From: Pseudomonas tructae
GTDB lineage: Bacteria > Pseudomonadota > Gammaproteobacteria > Pseudomonadales > Pseudomonadaceae
Reading direction: 5' to 3'
Assembly (NCBI RefSeq): GCF_004214895.1
Contig: NZ_CP035952.1
Coordinates: forward strand, 1,374,501 to 1,438,500
Length of the DNA: 64,000 nucleotides
A program made the position numbers and the translations under genes. How positions within the stretch are numbered: position 1 is the first letter of the stretch; each line of letters opens with the position of its first letter. The notes beneath the pieces are model-generated. The model saw only the letters and a list, made by a program, of their open reading frames with translations, was not told the origin of the DNA and searched no databases. Below, in pieces: positions 29,389 to 40,668 of the stretch.

Positions 29389-30753
29389 ATGCACAGTACG
29401 TTTGAACAGATGTCCGTCGGACCAGAAGACCTGCCGCTTCTCAAGCAGTTGGTCCAGGATGTTCTTGATGAGGCGCGCCGTCAGGGTGCAGAGAGCTGTG
29501 AGGTGCTGGGCCAGCATCTGCATCAGACCCGACAGCACGTTGCCGCAGAGGTCGTAGACCCTGTCGATATTCAACAAGTGCTGGGCCTGGGGTTGGCGTG
29601 TTACGTCGACGGCCGCAAAGGCGAAGTACAACTGGAGGTCGGCGAAGACTTTAGTCCCGCAAAGCTTGTCAGCCAGGCAATGGCCACTGCTCGGGCAGCG
29701 CAGCTCGATATGTATACAGGACCGGCGGATGCCCAGGACCTGGCATGGGAGCATCCGCAGCTCGATCTTTTCCATGATTGGCCGGTAGATTCCGAGGTGT
29801 TGCTCGGCATTGCCCAGCGCTGCGATCAGGCTGCCTGGCAAACCGATGCACGGGTTGTTGAGTCACGGGGTTCGACCATGACCGGCTCAGCGCAAAGCCG
29901 GGTGTTCGGCAATAGTCATGGTTTCTTGGCGGGGTATTGCCAGACCGAGTTCAGTCTGAGTAGCTACATCAGGGCTGAGCACAATGGGATTCGTCGCACA
30001 GGTGGGGTGCAGAGCATTCAGCGTGATTTGCTTTCACTCGGTGAGGCCGAGCGTATGGGCAATCTCGCAGCGCGGCGAGCCATAGATTATCTGGGCGATG
30101 CCAAGCTGCGAGGGACGAGATGGCCGCAGGTGCTCTCTCCCCAAGCCAGTCGGTTTCTGCTGGTGGCGTTCATTGAGGCAATTGCTGGGGAGGCTGTCAG
30201 CAATGGTGCTTCAGTAGTGTCGGGCATGCTGGATAAGCCATTGTTCTCACCCAGTATCTCGATCGCAGAGTACCCCCTTCAGCGTGGTGGCATCGGTAGC
30301 ATCCCTTTCGACAATGAAGGCGTGGCAGTGAGCATGCGGACCTTCGTTGAAGAAGGCTTTTTGCGCTCTTATGCGCTGGATGCTGCCTCGGCCCGTCGCC
30401 TGGGGATGAAAAACAGCGGGAACGCCAGCCTGCCGTTCGAGCAAGCGCGCAACCTTTCATTTGTGCCCGGCCCAGACACTCAGGCGCAGTTGTTGGCGCA
30501 GGTGGACCGTGGGGTTTTCGTCGCCGAGGCCCGCCAGCCCCAGATCGATGTGCGACAAGGAACTTTCAGCATGCGAGCGGTCGGCTACTGGGTAGAGAAC
30601 GGAGAAATTCAGTACCCACTCAGCCCATTCACCGTATCGGGTGACTTGTTGGATTTGTTCGCAAGAATCAGTGTCATTGGCAATGATCTGGAGCAAATGT
30701 CGCGAATCAAGGGGGTATCGGTATTGATCGATAATCTGTCGATCACCCACTGA
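29389..30753 (+). CDS. Diverged second PmbA/TldE-like protein
   Basis: A 454-residue tandem paralogue of pmbA. It keeps the overall fold signals (VYGNSHGF matched by VFGNSHGF, the IEAIAGEAVSNGASVVSGML block, [29 protein letters not shown]), but the strongest TldE motif, [19 protein letters not shown], has become VAEARQPQIDVRQGTFSMR. There is no H-E-x3-H. Base composition and codon use look less GC-biased than in pmbA. The start ATG 29389 has AGGA six bases upstream; ATG 29383 is too close. It ends at a strong hairpin before the Fur-box operon. Function is unknown; an alternative TldD partner or a decaying duplicate are both possible. Confidence 0.85.
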   Translation: MHSTFEQMSVGPEDLPLLKQLVQDVLDEARRQGAESCEVLGQHLHQTRQHVAAEVVDPVDIQQVLGLGLACYVDGRKGEVQLEVGEDFSPAKLVSQAMATARAAQLDMYTGPADAQDLAWEHPQLDLFHDWPVDSEVLLGIAQRCDQAAWQTDARVVESRGSTMTGSAQSRVFGNSHGFLAGYCQTEFSLSSYIRAEHNGIRRTGGVQSIQRDLLSLGEAERMGNLAARRAIDYLGDAKLRGTRWPQVLSPQASRFLLVAFIEAIAGEAVSNGASVVSGMLDKPLFSPSISIAEYPLQRGGIGSIPFDNEGVAVSMRTFVEEGFLRSYALDAASARRLGMKNSGNASLPFEQARNLSFVPGPDTQAQLLAQVDRGVFVAEARQPQIDVRQGTFSMRAVGYWVENGEIQYPLSPFTVSGDLLDLFARISVIGNDLEQMSRIKGVSVLIDNLSITH

Positions 30754-30762
30754 GTGGTAATT

Positions 30763-30790
30763 GCACAGAGCTTCTCATGAAGCTCTGTGC
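30763..30790 (+). terminator. Stem-loop terminator after the pmbA paralogue
   Basis: Perfect 12-base arms GCACAGAGCTTC and GAAGCTCTGTGC with a TCAT loop, 10 bases past the stop, followed by a weak TTGT. It separates the pmbA block from the Fur-controlled operon. Confidence 0.6.
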
Positions 30791-30814
30791 TTGTACTGAT
30801 TGTCATTATCAACT

Positions 30815-30833
30815 AATAATGAATATCATTATC
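30815..30833. promoter_or_regulatory. Fur box upstream of fagA-fumC-orfX-sodA
   Basis: AATAATGAATATCATTATC matches 16 of 19 positions of the consensus GATAATGATAATCATTATC. A weaker overlapping site ending in GTCATTATC lies about 20 bases upstream. A possible promoter, TTGTAC (30791) with a 17-base spacer to TAATAA (30814), would be occluded by Fur. The P. aeruginosa fagA operon is known to be iron-repressed through Fur. Confidence 0.85.
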
Positions 30834-30839
30834 TAGGCG

Positions 30840-31233
30840 ATGATGTTCATGAAACCCGTCCTCCACGAATTGCCCTACCTGGAAAACTGGCGCTGGCTGA
30901 GCCGGCGCATTCGCTGTGCTCTCGACCCGGACGAGCCGCGCCTGATCGAGCACTACCTGACCGAAGGCCGCTATCTGGTGTGTTGCACCGATACCAGCGC
31001 ATGGACTGTCGCCTTGACCTCATTCCGCTTACTGCTGGACACCGCCTGCGATCGCGCGTTGCCCTGGCATTGGCGTTGCTTGTGCCTGGACCAGGCCTGG
31101 CGACCGCTGCTGGAGCTGCGCAACCTCGACCGTCGCGAACATAACCAGCGCTGGCAGCCCTTCGCCCTGCAATTGGCGAACTGTGTACTGCTGCCTTCGA
31201 TTTCCTACGATGAACTGATGCAAGGACTTGATG

Positions 31234-31241
<8 letters not shown>
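30840..31241 (+). CDS. fagA: FagA, Fur-associated gene
   Basis: A 133-residue protein heading the iron-regulated fagA-fumC-orfX-sodA operon described in P. aeruginosa. It is rich in Trp, Leu and Arg, has no signal peptide, and contains LENWRWLSRRIRCALDPDEPRLIEHYLTEGRYLVCC. No catalytic motif is recognised and its function is unknown; a role when iron is scarce is inferred from regulation. Three in-frame ATGs (30840, 30843, 30849) compete. AGG lies only 3 bases before the first, so the later ATG at 30849 may be the real start. Its end overlaps fumC by 8 bases. Confidence 0.85.
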
Positions 31242-32610
<1,369 letters not shown>

Positions 32611-32637
32611 GTAGGCCCACCGTTCTGGAGGTTTGTC

Positions 32638-33099
32638 ATGCAGCACTGGAAACGCACCACCGAGATCGCCAACCGCCTGTTCGAACAAGGTGAGCTGGTC
32701 GATGCCCGTGAGTTGTATCTGCAGGCCCTGGCTTTGGCCCAGGTGTTGTTCGAGCGCTGGCATGACGCCGACGAGGCGGTGGCCGTGTGTGTCATTGCTC
32801 ACCACAACCTGGCCGACTTGCACCTGCGCCTGAATCAGCCGCAGGAAAGCGCCGAGTACCTCTGTGCCATTCACCAGCGGCTGCTGCAGACCGCCCAGGA
32901 TCCGCGCATGGCGCCGATGCTGCGCGAAGCCGCGCTGCGTCACAGCAGCAAGACCTACACCGAGTTGCTGAGCTTTATCAGCGAGTACGGCCAGTACCCG
33001 CGCACCGAGCGCTTGCTTTACCGGCACGAGCCGCAGCCGGCCCTGCATGCCGGCCAGGATAGCGCCGCGCCTTCAGCCCTACACTATGGAATCCAGTGA
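32638..33099 (+). CDS. Hypothetical TPR-like protein (orfX of the fumC-sodA operon)
   Basis: A 153-residue, all-helical cytoplasmic protein, the equivalent of orfX between fumC and sodA in P. aeruginosa. The repeats [20 protein letters not shown] and [20 protein letters not shown] have tetratricopeptide spacing (two to three units), suggesting protein binding. No enzymatic motif is seen. The ATG has GGAGG upstream. It ends one base before the sodA start, so translational coupling is likely. Function is not established. Confidence 0.85.
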   Translation: MQHWKRTTEIANRLFEQGELVDARELYLQALALAQVLFERWHDADEAVAVCVIAHHNLADLHLRLNQPQESAEYLCAIHQRLLQTAQDPRMAPMLREAALRHSSKTYTELLSFISEYGQYPRTERLLYRHEPQPALHAGQDSAAPSALHYGIQ

Positions 33100-33100
33100 A

Positions 33101-33712
33101 ATGCCTTATACCTTGCCTGCACTGCCGTATGCCTACGATGCGCTGGAACCGCACATCGATACCCAGACCATGCAGATTCACCACAGCAAGCATCATCAGA
33201 CCTACATCAACAATCTCAATGCGGCGGTGGAAGGCAGTGAGTATGCCGAGTGGCCTGTGGAAAAACTGGTCGCCAACGTCAAGCAACTGCCGGAGAAACT
33301 GCAGAACGCGGTGATCAACCAGGGTGGCGGGCACGCCAACCACTCTCTGTTCTGGACAGTAATGTCGCCCAAGGGCGGCGGCCTGCCGCAAGGCGCGGTG
33401 GCCAAGGCCATTGATGAGCAACTGGGTGGTTTCGAGGCCTTCAAGGATGCCTTCACCAAAGCCGCGCTGACCCGCTTCGGCAGCGGCTGGGCCTGGCTCA
33501 GCGTGACCCCGGCCAAGACCCTGGTGGTGGAGAGCAGCGGTAACCAGGACAGCCCGCTGATGAACGGCAATATGCCAATCCTGGGCCTGGATGTCTGGGA
33601 GCATGCTTACTACTTGCTGTACCAGAACCGCCGCCCTGAATACATCAACGCTTTCTACAACGTGATCGATTGGTCCGAGGTAGAGCGTCGTTATGCAGCC
33701 GCGCTTGTGTGA
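33101..33712 (+). CDS. sodA: Superoxide dismutase [Mn] SodA
   Basis: Cytoplasmic dismutase of 203 residues. The metal ligands are all present: His27 (MQIHHSKHH), His81 ([10 protein letters not shown]), and Asp and His in DVWEHAYY. Mn specificity is supported by [11 protein letters not shown] and by GNQDSPLM, as in MnSODs. Expression under iron starvation from the upstream Fur box fits replacement of iron SodB. The ATG at 33101 follows immediately after orfX; the longer frame upstream overlaps orfX and is not used. Confidence 0.97.
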   Translation: MPYTLPALPYAYDALEPHIDTQTMQIHHSKHHQTYINNLNAAVEGSEYAEWPVEKLVANVKQLPEKLQNAVINQGGGHANHSLFWTVMSPKGGGLPQGAVAKAIDEQLGGFEAFKDAFTKAALTRFGSGWAWLSVTPAKTLVVESSGNQDSPLMNGNMPILGLDVWEHAYYLLYQNRRPEYINAFYNVIDWSEVERRYAAALV

Positions 33713-33723
33713 GTCGTAGCGCT

Positions 33724-34617
33724 ATGCGTTCGGATGTGATGTCAATTGGTGGCGTGCGGCTGTTTCGCCTGGCGCTGGGTACCCTGTTGCTGCTGGTCGG
33801 CTTTGCCCTGCTGGTAGCCCAGGGCATTGCCTGGCTGGACCTTGAGCCGCGCATGTTGCGGGCCCTGGAAGGTGGTGCCCTGTGCGCCCTGGGTACGGCG
33901 TTGGGCGCGGTGCCGGTGCTGGTGATCCGCAATATGCCGGTAGCGCTGGCCGACACTTTGCTCGGCTTTGGGGCCGGGGTGATGCTGGCGGCCACGGCGT
34001 TCTCGTTGATCATTCCCGGCCTGGATGCCGCCCAGGCCATCGGCCTGGGCAAATGGGGCGCTGGTGGGCTGGTCAGTTTCGGCTTGCTGTTCGGCGCCTT
34101 GTGCCTGTATCTGGTCGACCTCAAGGTTTCTGGCGCGTCACCGGAGGCGTTGGTCGGTACCTGCCAGCAACCAGTGATTGCTGCGCGGATCTGGGTTTTT
34201 GTCATTGCCATCGTTGCTCACAACATTCCCGAAGGCATGGCCATCGGCGTGTCGGCCGGTGGCGGTATGCCCGATGCCGACAGCCTGGCCATGGGCATTG
34301 CCCTGCAGGATGTCCCGGAAGGCCTGGTTATCGCCCTGGTGTTGGCCGGTGCCGGCATGGCCCGCTTCAAGGCGTTCCTGATTGGCGCGGCGTCCGGGCT
34401 GGTCGAGCCGCTGGCGGCAGTTGTCTGCGCCTGGCTGGTGACGGTGGCTGAGCTGCTGTTGCCGCTGGGGCTGGCCTGCGCGGCAGGGGCGATGTTGTTG
34501 GTGGTGACCCAGGAGATCATTCCCGAGTCGCGCAGCAACGGTCATCACCGCTTGGCGAGCCTGGGGCTGTGCATCGGATTCTGCTTGATGATGGTGATGG
34601 ATACCGCGTTGTCTTGA
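33724..34617 (+). CDS. ZIP-family divalent metal transporter
   Basis: Inner-membrane metal transporter of 297 residues with about eight hydrophobic segments. The ZIP metal-binding helices are clear: VIAIVAHNIPEGMAIGVSAG (H-N-x-P-E-G in helix 4) and GIALQDVPEGLVIALVL (helix 5, with Gln-Asp in place of the common His-Asn). It is closest to the GufA/ZupT-like group carrying Zn or Mn. Position right after sodA suggests metal supply for the Mn enzyme, but that is inference. The start is uncertain: ATG 33724 has a poor ribosome site and ATG 33739 is possible. Confidence 0.86.
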   Translation: MRSDVMSIGGVRLFRLALGTLLLLVGFALLVAQGIAWLDLEPRMLRALEGGALCALGTALGAVPVLVIRNMPVALADTLLGFGAGVMLAATAFSLIIPGLDAAQAIGLGKWGAGGLVSFGLLFGALCLYLVDLKVSGASPEALVGTCQQPVIAARIWVFVIAIVAHNIPEGMAIGVSAGGGMPDADSLAMGIALQDVPEGLVIALVLAGAGMARFKAFLIGAASGLVEPLAAVVCAWLVTVAELLLPLGLACAAGAMLLVVTQEIIPESRSNGHHRLASLGLCIGFCLMMVMDTALS

Positions 34618-34623
34618 GCGCAG

Positions 34624-34645
34624 CGAGGGCGGTTACTCGCCCTCG
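34624..34645. terminator. Hairpin between convergent ZIP gene and ptsO
   Basis: Eight-base arms CGAGGGCG and CGCCCTCG with a GTTACT loop overlap the ptsO stop codon in the short space between two converging genes. A bidirectional stop is possible; there is no U-tract. Confidence 0.4.
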
Positions 34646-34905
34646 TCAAAATAATTGTTGATCAGCACGGTCAGGGCTTCGAGCGCATCGTTGTCCTGTT
34701 CGCCTTCGGTTTGCAGATGAATGCTGGTGCCTTTGCCGGCGGCCAGCATCATCACCGCCATGATGCTCTTGCCATCGACCAATGACTGCGGGCTGCGGCC
34801 AACGCGAACCTGGCAGGGGAACCGGCCAGCAACGCCGACGAACTTCGCAGCTGCCCGGGCGTGCAGCCCCAGCTTATTGATGATGGTGATTTCGCAAGCG
34901 GGCAT
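34633..34905 (-). CDS. ptsO: Nitrogen-PTS phosphocarrier NPr (HPr family)
   Basis: A 90-residue HPr-like carrier that passes phosphate from PtsP (EI-Ntr) to PtsN. The active His15 is in NKLGLHARAAAKFVG, and the Ser region reads GKSIMAVMML. It is last gene of the rpoN-hpf-ptsN-rapZ-ptsO cluster, 20 bases after rapZ. The pathway signals nitrogen and potassium state and affects carbon use in P. putida. Normal length. Confidence 0.95.
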   Translation of the reverse strand: MPACEITIINKLGLHARAAAKFVGVAGRFPCQVRVGRSPQSLVDGKSIMAVMMLAAGKGTSIHLQTEGEQDNDALEALTVLINNYFDEGE

Positions 34906-34925
34906 CGAGGCGGGGATCCTGTGGG

Positions 34926-35780
34926 CTAGAGGTCGCGGTGGCGAACCTGGACATTCTTCAACGATTGTTGCAATAACTGGCCCAGGCGCTCTGTCAGGTA
35001 CACCGAGCGGTGGTGGCCGCCGGTGCAGCCTATGGCAATGGTGACATAGGCGCGGTTACTGGCGGCAAAGCGTGGCAACCATTTGAGCAGGTAGCTGGAG
35101 ATGTCCTGGAACATGTCCTCGACATCCGGCTGCGCTGCCAGGTAATCGATTACCGGTTGTTCCAGGCCCGAGTGATCACGCAGCTCGGGCTTCCAGTACG
35201 GGTTGGGCAGGCAGCGCACGTCGAAGACCAGGTCGGCGTCCACCGGCATGCCACGCTTGAAGCCGAAGGACTCGACCAGAAACGCGGTGCCGGGCTCGGG
35301 CTGGTTGAGCAGGCGCAGTTTGATCGAGTCACGCAACTGATACAGGTTCAGGTTGGTGGTATCGATCTTCAGGTCGGCGAGGTCGGCGATCGGCCCGAGC
35401 AGTTCGCTCTCGACCTCAATGGCCTCGGCCAGGGAGCGTTCGTTGTTGGTCAGCGGGTGACGCCGGCGGGTTTCCGAGAAACGCTTGAGCAGGGTTTCTT
35501 CATCGGCATCCAGGTACAGCACATCGCACTGGATATGCCGGCTACGAGCATCCTCGAGCAGTTCAGGGAAGCGCGAAAGGTGACTGGGCAGGTTACGGGC
35601 ATCGATCGATACGGCCACCTTGGGTTGCATCAGTTCGGTGTTGATCAGCGCGCTTTCGGCCAGTTGCGGCAGTAAGCCGGCCGGCAGGTTGTCGATGCAG
35701 TAGTAGCCGTTGTCCTCGAGTACATCCAGGGCAGTGCTCTTTCCGGAGCCGGACCGGCCGCTAACGATGATCAGGCGCAT
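34926..35780 (-). CDS. rapZ: RNase adapter protein RapZ (YvcJ/YhbJ family)
   Basis: A 284-residue nucleotide-binding protein. The N-terminal P-loop is [10 protein letters not shown] (7-16), the Walker B-like segment is [17 protein letters not shown], and the C-terminal domain contains [23 protein letters not shown] and [19 protein letters not shown]. In enterobacteria RapZ guides RNase E to GlmZ and controls glucosamine-6-phosphate synthesis. GlmZ is absent or unclear in Pseudomonas, so its target here is unknown. It starts 2 bases after ptsN and is tightly coupled. Confidence 0.95.
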   Translation of the reverse strand: MRLIIVSGRSGSGKSTALDVLEDNGYYCIDNLPAGLLPQLAESALINTELMQPKVAVSIDARNLPSHLSRFPELLEDARSRHIQCDVLYLDADEETLLKRFSETRRRHPLTNNERSLAEAIEVESELLGPIADLADLKIDTTNLNLYQLRDSIKLRLLNQPEPGTAFLVESFGFKRGMPVDADLVFDVRCLPNPYWKPELRDHSGLEQPVIDYLAAQPDVEDMFQDISSYLLKWLPRFAASNRAYVTIAIGCTGGHHRSVYLTERLGQLLQQSLKNVQVRHRDL

Positions 35781-35782
35781 AA

Positions 35783-36247
35783 TCAGGGCTCGTTCTGTAC
35801 GTCCAGAACGACCTGGTACAACGCGTCGTTGCTGGTGGCCGCACGCAGCTTTTTGCGTACGTCCTCGCGGTCGAGCATGCTGGCAATCTGGCGCAGCAAC
35901 TCCAGGTGCGCATCGGTGGCGGCTTCCGGGACCAGTAGCACGAACAGCAGGTCGACCGGGGCGCCGTCGATGGCGTCGAAATCGATGGGGGCTTCAAGGT
36001 GCAGCAGGGCGCTGACCGGCGACTCACAGCCCTTGAGGCGGCAATGGGGAATGGCAATGCCATTACCAAAGCCGGTCGAGCCGAGTTTTTCTCGGGCGAT
36101 CAGGGCTTCGTACACGTCCTGGGTATCCAGTTCGGGCACTTCTTTACCGATCAGATTGGCAATCTGTTCGAGCGCACGCTTTTTACTGCCGCCCGGCACG
36201 TTCACCAAGGAACGGCCGGGGGTCAGGATGGTTTCAAGTCGGATCAT
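35783..36247 (-). CDS. ptsN: Nitrogen-regulatory EIIA component PtsN
   Basis: Terminal phospho-acceptor of the nitrogen PTS, 154 residues. Active-site His68 is in [11 protein letters not shown], with FGNGIAIPH the standard motif, and [18 protein letters not shown] is typical of EIIA-Ntr. In P. putida it modulates sigma-54 promoters such as Pu and other targets by protein contact. It lies 12 bases downstream of hpf and 2 upstream of rapZ. Confidence 0.96.
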   Translation of the reverse strand: MIRLETILTPGRSLVNVPGGSKKRALEQIANLIGKEVPELDTQDVYEALIAREKLGSTGFGNGIAIPHCRLKGCESPVSALLHLEAPIDFDAIDGAPVDLLFVLLVPEAATDAHLELLRQIASMLDREDVRKKLRAATSNDALYQVVLDVQNEP

Positions 36248-36259
36248 GGATGAGGGGGA

Positions 36260-36568
36260 TCAGCGGGCCGCTGCACCTTGCAGCAGGCTTTGCTGTTTTT
36301 CCTTGTGTTTTTTCAGTTGGCGGTCGAGCTTGTCGGTCAAGGCGTCGATCGCTGCATACATGTCTGCGTGTTCGGCATTTGCAACCACTTCGCCGCCGGG
36401 AATAAACAGCGTCGCTTCAATTTTCTGCTGCAGCTTCTCGACCTTCATGATCACTGTCACATTGGTGATCTTGTCGAAGTGCCCCTCAAGACGTTTGAGT
36501 TTCTGCTCGACGTACTCGCGCAGGGGCTGAGTAACTTCTACATGCTGTCCACTGATATTGACTTGCAT
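36260..36568 (-). CDS. hpf: Ribosome hibernation-promoting factor HPF (short form)
   Basis: A 102-residue ribosome-binding protein that promotes inactive 100S dimers in stationary phase. The short HPF/YhbH form starts MQVNISGQHVEVTQPLREYV and has the conserved ATLFIPGGEVVANAEHADMYAAID block and a basic helical end. The ATG at 36568 has AGGAGAAGC upstream; the longer frame adds a non-conserved nine residues. It lies in the 3' neighbourhood of rpoN, the standard order. Confidence 0.94.
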   Translation of the reverse strand: MQVNISGQHVEVTQPLREYVEQKLKRLEGHFDKITNVTVIMKVEKLQQKIEATLFIPGGEVVANAEHADMYAAIDALTDKLDRQLKKHKEKQQSLLQGAAAR

Positions 36569-36649
36569 ACAGCTTCTCCTTTGTTGCCGGTGCATAAGAG
36601 GCAGGTGTTGCGCCTGCCACTGAACTGCGGTGGCACACCTCAGGAGCCG

Positions 36650-38143
36650 TTACATCAATCGCTTGCGCTCGCTCGACGGTGCAATGCCGAGGGACTCGCG
36701 GTACTTGGCGACGGTGCGACGTGCTACCTGGATGCCTTGTGCCTCCAGTAAACCAGCGATCTTGCTGTCACTCAATGGCTTTTTCTGATTTTCCGCTGCA
36801 ACCAGTTTTTTGATGATTGCGCGGATCGCCGTGGACGAGCATTCACCGCCTTCGGAGGTGCTGACGTGGCTGGAGAAAAAGTACTTCAGCTCGTAAATTC
36901 CGCGGGGCGTGTGCATGTATTTCTGCGTGGTCACCCGGGAAATGGTCGACTCGTGCATACCCACCGCCTCGGCGATATCGTGCAGCACCAGCGGCTTCAT
37001 CGCCTCGTCACCGTGATCGAGGAAGCCTCGCTGGTGCTCGACAATCTGGGTGGCGACCTTCATCAGGGTCTCGTTGCGGCTTTGCAGGCTCTTGATGAAC
37101 CAGCGCGCTTCCTGTAACTGGTTGCGCATGAAGGTGTTGTCGGCGCTGGTGTCGGCGCGGCGGACGAAACCGGCATATTGCGGATTGACCCGCAGGCGCG
37201 GTACCGCTTCCTGGTTGAGCTCCACCAGCCAGCGTTCGTTGTCCTTGCGAACGATCACGTCAGGGACCACGTATTCGGCTTCGCTGGACTCGATCTGCGA
37301 GCCCGGACGCGGGTTGAGGCTCTGTACCAGTTCGATGACCTGGCGCAACTCGTCTTCCTTGAGCTTCATGCGGCGCATCAGCTGGCTGTAGTCGCGGCCA
37401 CCGAGCAGGTCGATGTAGTCACTGACCAGGCGCTGGGCTTCGGCCATCCACGGCGTGCGTGGTGGCAGCTGGCGCAATTGCAGCAGCAGGCACTCGCTGA
37501 GGTTGCGGGCGCCGATGCCGGCCGGCTCGAACTGCTGGATGCGGTGCAGCACGGCTTCGACTTCGTCCAGCTCGATATCGAGCTCGGGGTCGAAGGCGTC
37601 GCAGATTTCTTCCAGGGTCTCGTCGAGGTAGCCCTGGTTGTTGATGCAGTCGATCAACGTCACGGCAATCAGCCGGTCAGTGTCGGACATCGGCGCCAGG
37701 TTAAGTTGCCAGAGCAGATGGCTCTGCAGGCTCTCGCCGGCGGAGGTGCGGGTGGTGAAGTCCCACTCGTCATCGTCATTGCTGGGCAGGCTGCTGGCGC
37801 TGGTCTGGTAGATGTCTTCCCAGGCGGTGTCGACGGGCAGCTCGTTGGGGATGCGTTCGTTCCATTCGCCCTCTTCGAGGTTGTCCACCGTCGGGGCGGA
37901 CTCCTGGAAGCTGCTTTCCTGGGCTTCGGCGACGGGTTTGCTCTCGGCGTTGTCGGCCATCGGGTCACTGTTGTCGAAGTCGTCGCCCTCTTCCTGGCGT
38001 TCGAGCATCGGGTTCGATTCCAGCGCTTCCTGGATTTCCTGCTGGAGGTCCAGGGTCGAAAGCTGGAGTAAACGTATGGCCTGTTGCAACTGCGGGGTCA
38101 TCGTCAGTTGCTGGCCCATTCTTAGGACGAGCGATGGTTTCAT
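36650..38143 (-). CDS. rpoN: RNA polymerase sigma-54 factor RpoN
   Basis: Alternative sigma factor of 497 residues for nitrogen, flagellar, carbon-source and biofilm promoters. Region I is Gln/Leu-rich ([27 protein letters not shown]), region II is acidic (about 50-115), the core-binding and HTH domains lie in the middle ([20 protein letters not shown]), and the RpoN box [10 protein letters not shown] stands near the C-terminus before [13 protein letters not shown]. All hallmark parts are intact. It lies 179 bases downstream of lptB, as in other Pseudomonas. Confidence 0.97.
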   Translation of the reverse strand: MKPSLVLRMGQQLTMTPQLQQAIRLLQLSTLDLQQEIQEALESNPMLERQEEGDDFDNSDPMADNAESKPVAEAQESSFQESAPTVDNLEEGEWNERIPNELPVDTAWEDIYQTSASSLPSNDDDEWDFTTRTSAGESLQSHLLWQLNLAPMSDTDRLIAVTLIDCINNQGYLDETLEEICDAFDPELDIELDEVEAVLHRIQQFEPAGIGARNLSECLLLQLRQLPPRTPWMAEAQRLVSDYIDLLGGRDYSQLMRRMKLKEDELRQVIELVQSLNPRPGSQIESSEAEYVVPDVIVRKDNERWLVELNQEAVPRLRVNPQYAGFVRRADTSADNTFMRNQLQEARWFIKSLQSRNETLMKVATQIVEHQRGFLDHGDEAMKPLVLHDIAEAVGMHESTISRVTTQKYMHTPRGIYELKYFFSSHVSTSEGGECSSTAIRAIIKKLVAAENQKKPLSDSKIAGLLEAQGIQVARRTVAKYRESLGIAPSSERKRLM

Positions 38144-38322
38144 GGCAGGGGCTTAACACCTTAATTGCCGGCGCACATGCGCCATCCACTACAAGGGCAC
38201 CGAAGCGCCAACTTTAAGCAAATTATATGCCTGAAATTGCAGCGTTTGCCTAGAGCGCTTTAGCAATTAAGCCATCATCTGGCCTGCTTGCCAGCGCTCC
38301 GGCAGCGCCTTGTACTTTAAGC

Positions 38323-39048
<726 letters not shown>

Positions 39049-39573
39049 TTACTCGGCCTTCTTCTTCGGCTGGATCACCATGTCGATACGTGGACGCGAC
39101 TCGGTGACTTTGCCACCGCGACCGGCGGTAGCGATCTGTTTCACCGTGTCGTAGACGATTTTCTCGCCTTCGGTGGTGTTGCCTTCGTTGATGACCTTGG
39201 CGCGGTCGATCAGGACGATGCGGTTCTGCGGCGCATTGTACTGGATGGTTTTGCCATAGCCCTGCATCTTGTCCGGCTTGGCGGCGCTCTGCTGCTGTTC
39301 GAAGTAGGCCAGGTTGCCCACCGAGGTCACCACGTCGATATCGCCACCGGCGGTACGGGTGATGGTCACGGTATTGCCTTTGATCATCATCGAGCCCTGG
39401 GTGATGATCACGTCGCCGGTGTAGGTGGCAACGCCTTGTTTGTCATCCAGCTGAGCGTGGTCGGCCTGGATGCGGATCGGCTGGTCACGGTCGTTCGGCA
39501 GGGCCCAGGCGCTCGCGCTTCCCAGTGCTGCGCTCAGGCTGAGCAAAAAGGGGAGGGTTTTAACGAGCCTCAT
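39049..39573 (-). CDS. lptA: LPS transport periplasmic protein LptA
   Basis: Periplasmic bridge protein of 174 residues with an OstA-type beta-jellyroll. A signal peptide covers residues 1-25 (LPFLLSLSAALGSASAWA). The jellyroll strands include IRIQADHAQLDDKQGVATYTGDVIITQGSMMIKGN, and a basic tail ends in QPKKKAE. Monomers stack to link LptC and LptD. It overlaps lptC by 14 bases and abuts lptB, indicating one translational unit. Confidence 0.94.
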   Translation of the reverse strand: MRLVKTLPFLLSLSAALGSASAWALPNDRDQPIRIQADHAQLDDKQGVATYTGDVIITQGSMMIKGNTVTITRTAGGDIDVVTSVGNLAYFEQQQSAAKPDKMQGYGKTIQYNAPQNRIVLIDRAKVINEGNTTEGEKIVYDTVKQIATAGRGGKVTESRPRIDMVIQPKKKAE

Positions 39574-40135
39574 ACTGTCCTCTTACGTTGGACAGCAGGT
39601 CCATCCTGCCGTCTTTCAAATACGCTTTCATTCCATTGCCCGTAGTGACGCCACCGGCGCCGTCGATTCTAACGGCTTGCTCGGTTTGCGCATATTGCTT
39701 CTGCGGGAATACCGTCATGCGGCTGCTGGTAATGATCATGGTGCGGTTCTTTTCGTCGGTGCGGGCAACCCGTACCGAATCGATCAGTTCGACTTCGCTG
39801 CCGTCGGGGTTCACTTCCCCGCGCTCGCTCTGCACGTGCCACGGGTAGGTGGTGCCACGGTACAGCTGCAGGTCAGGCTTGGTCAGCAGGGTGACTTCGC
39901 TGACCTTGAGGTGCTCGACCTTGTCGGCGGTCATCTCGTACTGCAGCTTGCCATCGGGCAGGAACTGCACGCTGTGGGCATTTACCGCGTAGTAGTCGAT
40001 GGCGCTCTGGTCGGGCGTCGCCAGCGGCTTGTTGTCGAGAAAGCTTTCAGGGCTGATATTCCAGTAGCCGACCGCCACCAGCAAGGCGGCAATCACACTG
40101 AACAGCGCAAGGTTACGAATTTTCTTACTGAACAT
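39560..40135 (-). CDS. lptC: LPS export protein LptC
   Basis: Bitopic inner-membrane protein of 191 residues. One N-terminal helix (about 8-24, LALFSVIAALLVAVGYW) is followed by a periplasmic jellyroll (VNAHSVQFLPDGKLQYEMTADKVEHL) that receives LPS from LptFG. Ends in YLKDGRMDLLSNVRGQYEAR, typical for the family. It lies 8 bases after kdsC and overlaps lptA. Length matches E. coli LptC. Confidence 0.94.
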   Translation of the reverse strand: MFSKKIRNLALFSVIAALLVAVGYWNISPESFLDNKPLATPDQSAIDYYAVNAHSVQFLPDGKLQYEMTADKVEHLKVSEVTLLTKPDLQLYRGTTYPWHVQSERGEVNPDGSEVELIDSVRVARTDEKNRTMIITSSRMTVFPQKQYAQTEQAVRIDGAGGVTTGNGMKAYLKDGRMDLLSNVRGQYEAR

Positions 40136-40143
40136 GTGGCGCT

Positions 40144-40668
40144 CTACAGGTAATGGGCGTTGGCCGCGTCAAGATTGCCCTGGGCTTGCAGGATCAGTTC
40201 GCAGAACTCGCGAGCTGCGCCTTCGCCGCCGCGTGCCCGGGTAACCCCATGGGCGTGCTCGCGGACGAAGCTGGCGGCATTGGCCACCGCCATGCCCAGG
40301 CCGACCCGGCGAATCACCGGCAGATCAGGCAGGTCGTCGCCCAGATAGGCGACCTGTTCATAGCTTAGGTTGAGCTGGCCAAGAAGCTCGTCCAGAACCA
40401 CCAATTTATCTTCGCGGCCCTGGTACAGGTGAGGAATACCGAGGTTCTTTGCCCGCCGCTCGACCACCGGGGTCTTGCGCCCGCTGATGATGGCAGTGGT
40501 CACGCCGGTGTTCATGAGCATCTTGATGCCCTGACCGTCGAGGGTATTGAAGGTCTTGAATTCGCTGCCATCTTCAAGGAAGTACAGGCGACCGTCGGTG
40601 AGCACGCCGTCAACGTCGAAAACTGCAAGCTTGATGGCCTTGCCGCGCTGGAGCAGGTCCTGGGTCAT
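40144..40668 (-). CDS. kdsC: 3-deoxy-D-manno-octulosonate 8-phosphate phosphatase KdsC
   Basis: Soluble HAD-superfamily phosphatase of 174 residues (C0 type, without a cap, acting as a tetramer) that releases Kdo from Kdo-8-phosphate for lipid A inner core. Nucleophile motif FDVDGVLTDG (18-27), motif II IISGRK, the Lys in the GREDK segment and motif IV YLGDDLPDLPV are all present. Its start is immediately next to the kdsD stop, so both Kdo enzymes are co-made. Confidence 0.96.
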   Translation of the reverse strand: MTQDLLQRGKAIKLAVFDVDGVLTDGRLYFLEDGSEFKTFNTLDGQGIKMLMNTGVTTAIISGRKTPVVERRAKNLGIPHLYQGREDKLVVLDELLGQLNLSYEQVAYLGDDLPDLPVIRRVGLGMAVANAASFVREHAHGVTRARGGEGAAREFCELILQAQGNLDAANAHYL

